From JAUVZL01 sp965603515 (lineage in GTDB: Bacteria; Hydrothermota; Tepidihabitantia; SM23-42), in assembly GCA_965603515.1 (NCBI GenBank), contig CBFDDH010000007.1, positions 1 to 64,000 on the forward strand: a DNA stretch of 64,000 bases, read 5' to 3'. Below, piece by piece: positions 62,834 through 64,000 of this stretch. Within the stretch, counting starts at the first letter, position 1. Every line of letters starts with the position of its first letter. The notes under the pieces are model-generated. The model saw only the letters and a program-made list of their open reading frames with translations. It did not search any database and had not been told where the DNA came from. A program made the position numbers and the translations under genes.

Positions 62834-63451
62834 ATGGATAAATTTACGTTAATAATAGGTTTGGTCGGCATTATCTTGCTGGTCGTCGCCATTGTTGTAA
62901 TTATTACTGCTATTATAAGTTTAATAAAAAAGAAAACAACCTTTAGAAAATTCTTATCTTCAATCATTGTCTTTCTAATATTATTTGCTTTTGCAACATC
63001 ATTCATTTACCTTTCGTTATTCCTCCAGACTTTTTCACGGTATACCAGCGAACATCAACTGGGCTGGGTCTATGTTGAAGAAAAAACTGATACAATGGGA
63101 ATAACCTACTATGACGGAGTGAATAACCGCTATCACTGGTTCGAAATTCCTGGCGAACAATGGATGATCGACGGTTATTTTCTGAGATGGAATCTTGCTT
63201 TGCGTTGGTTAGGCGCTGGTGCTTATTATCGCGTGACGAGGTTTACCGGACGCTGGTCAAACCCTGAAAAACAAATAGCTTCAGTCTATCAAATACAGCC
63301 GGAAACAAAGTTGTGGAGATTTTTACTGAAGCATGGGAATAAAATACCGTTCATCGATGCAGCTTATGGTATCGGGGCATTCCAGTACCCGAACAAAGAT
63401 ACTGTCGATATCTACATCAATGATACAGGATTTATTTTAAGAATCCGTTAG
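62834..63451 (+). CDS. Uncharacterised two-helix membrane protein
   Basis: 205 residues. Two membrane helices (LIIGLVGIILLVVAIVVIITAIISLI; FLSSIIVFLILFAFATSFIYLSLFL) followed by an extracytoplasmic domain with WFEIPGEQWMIDGYFLRWNLALRWLGAGAYYRVTRFTGRW and FIDAAYGIGAFQYPNKD. A similar pattern is known to me from proteobacterial proteins annotated only as hypothetical or misnamed as multidrug transporters. Probably cotranscribed with rubredoxin. Confidence 0.75.
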   Translation: MDKFTLIIGLVGIILLVVAIVVIITAIISLIKKKTTFRKFLSSIIVFLILFAFATSFIYLSLFLQTFSRYTSEHQLGWVYVEEKTDTMGITYYDGVNNRYHWFEIPGEQWMIDGYFLRWNLALRWLGAGAYYRVTRFTGRWSNPEKQIASVYQIQPETKLWRFLLKHGNKIPFIDAAYGIGAFQYPNKDTVDIYINDTGFILRIR

Positions 63452-63572
63452 ATCGCAACATATTCATACATCACCTTGTGGTTCTTAATCTTACCAAGGA
63501 TGCACTTGCATATTTTCAATAAATAACTATACTCTTTGAATATAAATAGTGACCTAGAAAAAGGGAGGTTAT

Positions 63573-64000
63573 ATGCCTGACGTTTACACTGAGGTCAAAA
63601 AGACTGGTTGGGGACAGAATATCGTGAAGTCGATAATAGGTGTACTTGTCGGCACTATTATGTTCATCGTTTCATTTGTGGTTTTATGGAACAGTGAAGG
63701 TCGGATCAATCTCGGTACGGTCGCTGAAAAAGCTATTGTCGTTGACCATGGCTCACTTCAATCATCCGCACAAGGTGAACTGGTAGCCTTAACCGGACCC
63801 ATTAAAACGAGCGAATTGCTCGGTGACCCCAAATACCTGAAACCGGGAAAATACATCATGCTTGACCGTATAGTGGAGATGTATGCATGGATTGAAGAAA
63901 CCGAAACTGAAACAAAGAAAAAAACCGGTGGTGGTACTGAAGAAAAAACAACTTATCGTTATAAAAAAGACTGGATATCAAATCCGCAGGAATCGAGTGA
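63573..64000 (+). CDS. TMEM43-family membrane protein (C-terminus missing)
   Basis: First 142 codons, running off the right edge. A membrane helix (SIIGVLVGTIMFIVSFVVLWNSEGR) is followed by the family's KAIVVDHGSL...GELVALTGPI, YIMLDRIVEMYAWIEETE and YRYKKDWIS, as in bacterial relatives of eukaryotic TMEM43/LUMA. Ribosome site GGGAGG at the ATG. Function of the bacterial members is unknown. Confidence 0.85.
   Translation, partial: MPDVYTEVKKTGWGQNIVKSIIGVLVGTIMFIVSFVVLWNSEGRINLGTVAEKAIVVDHGSLQSSAQGELVALTGPIKTSELLGDPKYLKPGKYIMLDRIVEMYAWIEETETETKKKTGGGTEEKTTYRYKKDWISNPQESS

Overview
The window looks like one contig from an uncultured Gram-negative bacterium of the candidate phylum WOR-3/Stahlbacteria type or a relative. 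This is inferred from gene content, not from a marker tree. The evidence is lipopolysaccharide export genes, outer-membrane barrels, TolC, and at least seven large secreted proteins ending in a type IX (Por) secretion-type C-terminal sorting domain, alongside ordinary bacterial housekeeping genes. Base composition is moderate. Promoters are strikingly uniform: TTGACA or TTGACT, a 16-17 base spacer, then TATAAT-like. Many genes start 5-8 bases after the -10 box, so their mRNAs are probably leaderless.

Layout. 1-3.5 kb: fumarase alpha fragment, metallo-hydrolase, recR, a fibronectin-type lipoprotein. 3.8-9.6 kb: a one-strand module of an Lhr-like helicase, two BrxD-like ATPases and an unknown protein, resembling the BrxHI/BrxD part of BREX without its core genes. 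9.8-12.8 kb: C25-type secreted protein. 12.9-17.4 kb: pyrG-lpxL-lptC-lptA-lptB operon. 17.6-20.8 kb: NtrC-type regulator and a secreted protein that shares a domain with the C25 protein. 20.9-26.1 kb: HD protein-glyQ-glyS-aspS operon. 26.6-33.5 kb: patatin, barrel protein, lipoprotein, HtrA pair, purN. 33.7-37.1 kb: tRNA-Val followed by a small island bounded by tRNA 3'-end duplications and possible integrase remnants. 37.4-47.9 kb: secreted proteins, an OmpA-like protein and small genes. 48.2-54.7 kb: TetR-controlled RND efflux operon. 54.9-60 kb: Ser/Thr kinase divergent from a TAXI-TRAP transporter. 60-64 kb: secreted protein, MBL hydrolase, rubredoxin, membrane proteins.

The most interesting signal is a set of four secreted sorting-domain proteins (37367-39484, 42498-43697, 45600-47855, 60015-61307). 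Each coding frame is interrupted exactly once, always by UGA. There are no frameshifts and no UAA or UAG. Each UGA is followed 20-32 bases later by a hairpin with a G-rich apical loop (GGTC, CGTGT, CGGGT, CGGGT), resembling a bacterial SECIS element. In three of the four the UGA codon is next to a cysteine codon. UGA acts as a normal stop elsewhere in the window (recR and the ATGA overlaps). I therefore propose a family of exported selenoproteins with vicinal Cys-Sec pairs. No sel genes lie in the window, so the proposal rests on sequence inference.
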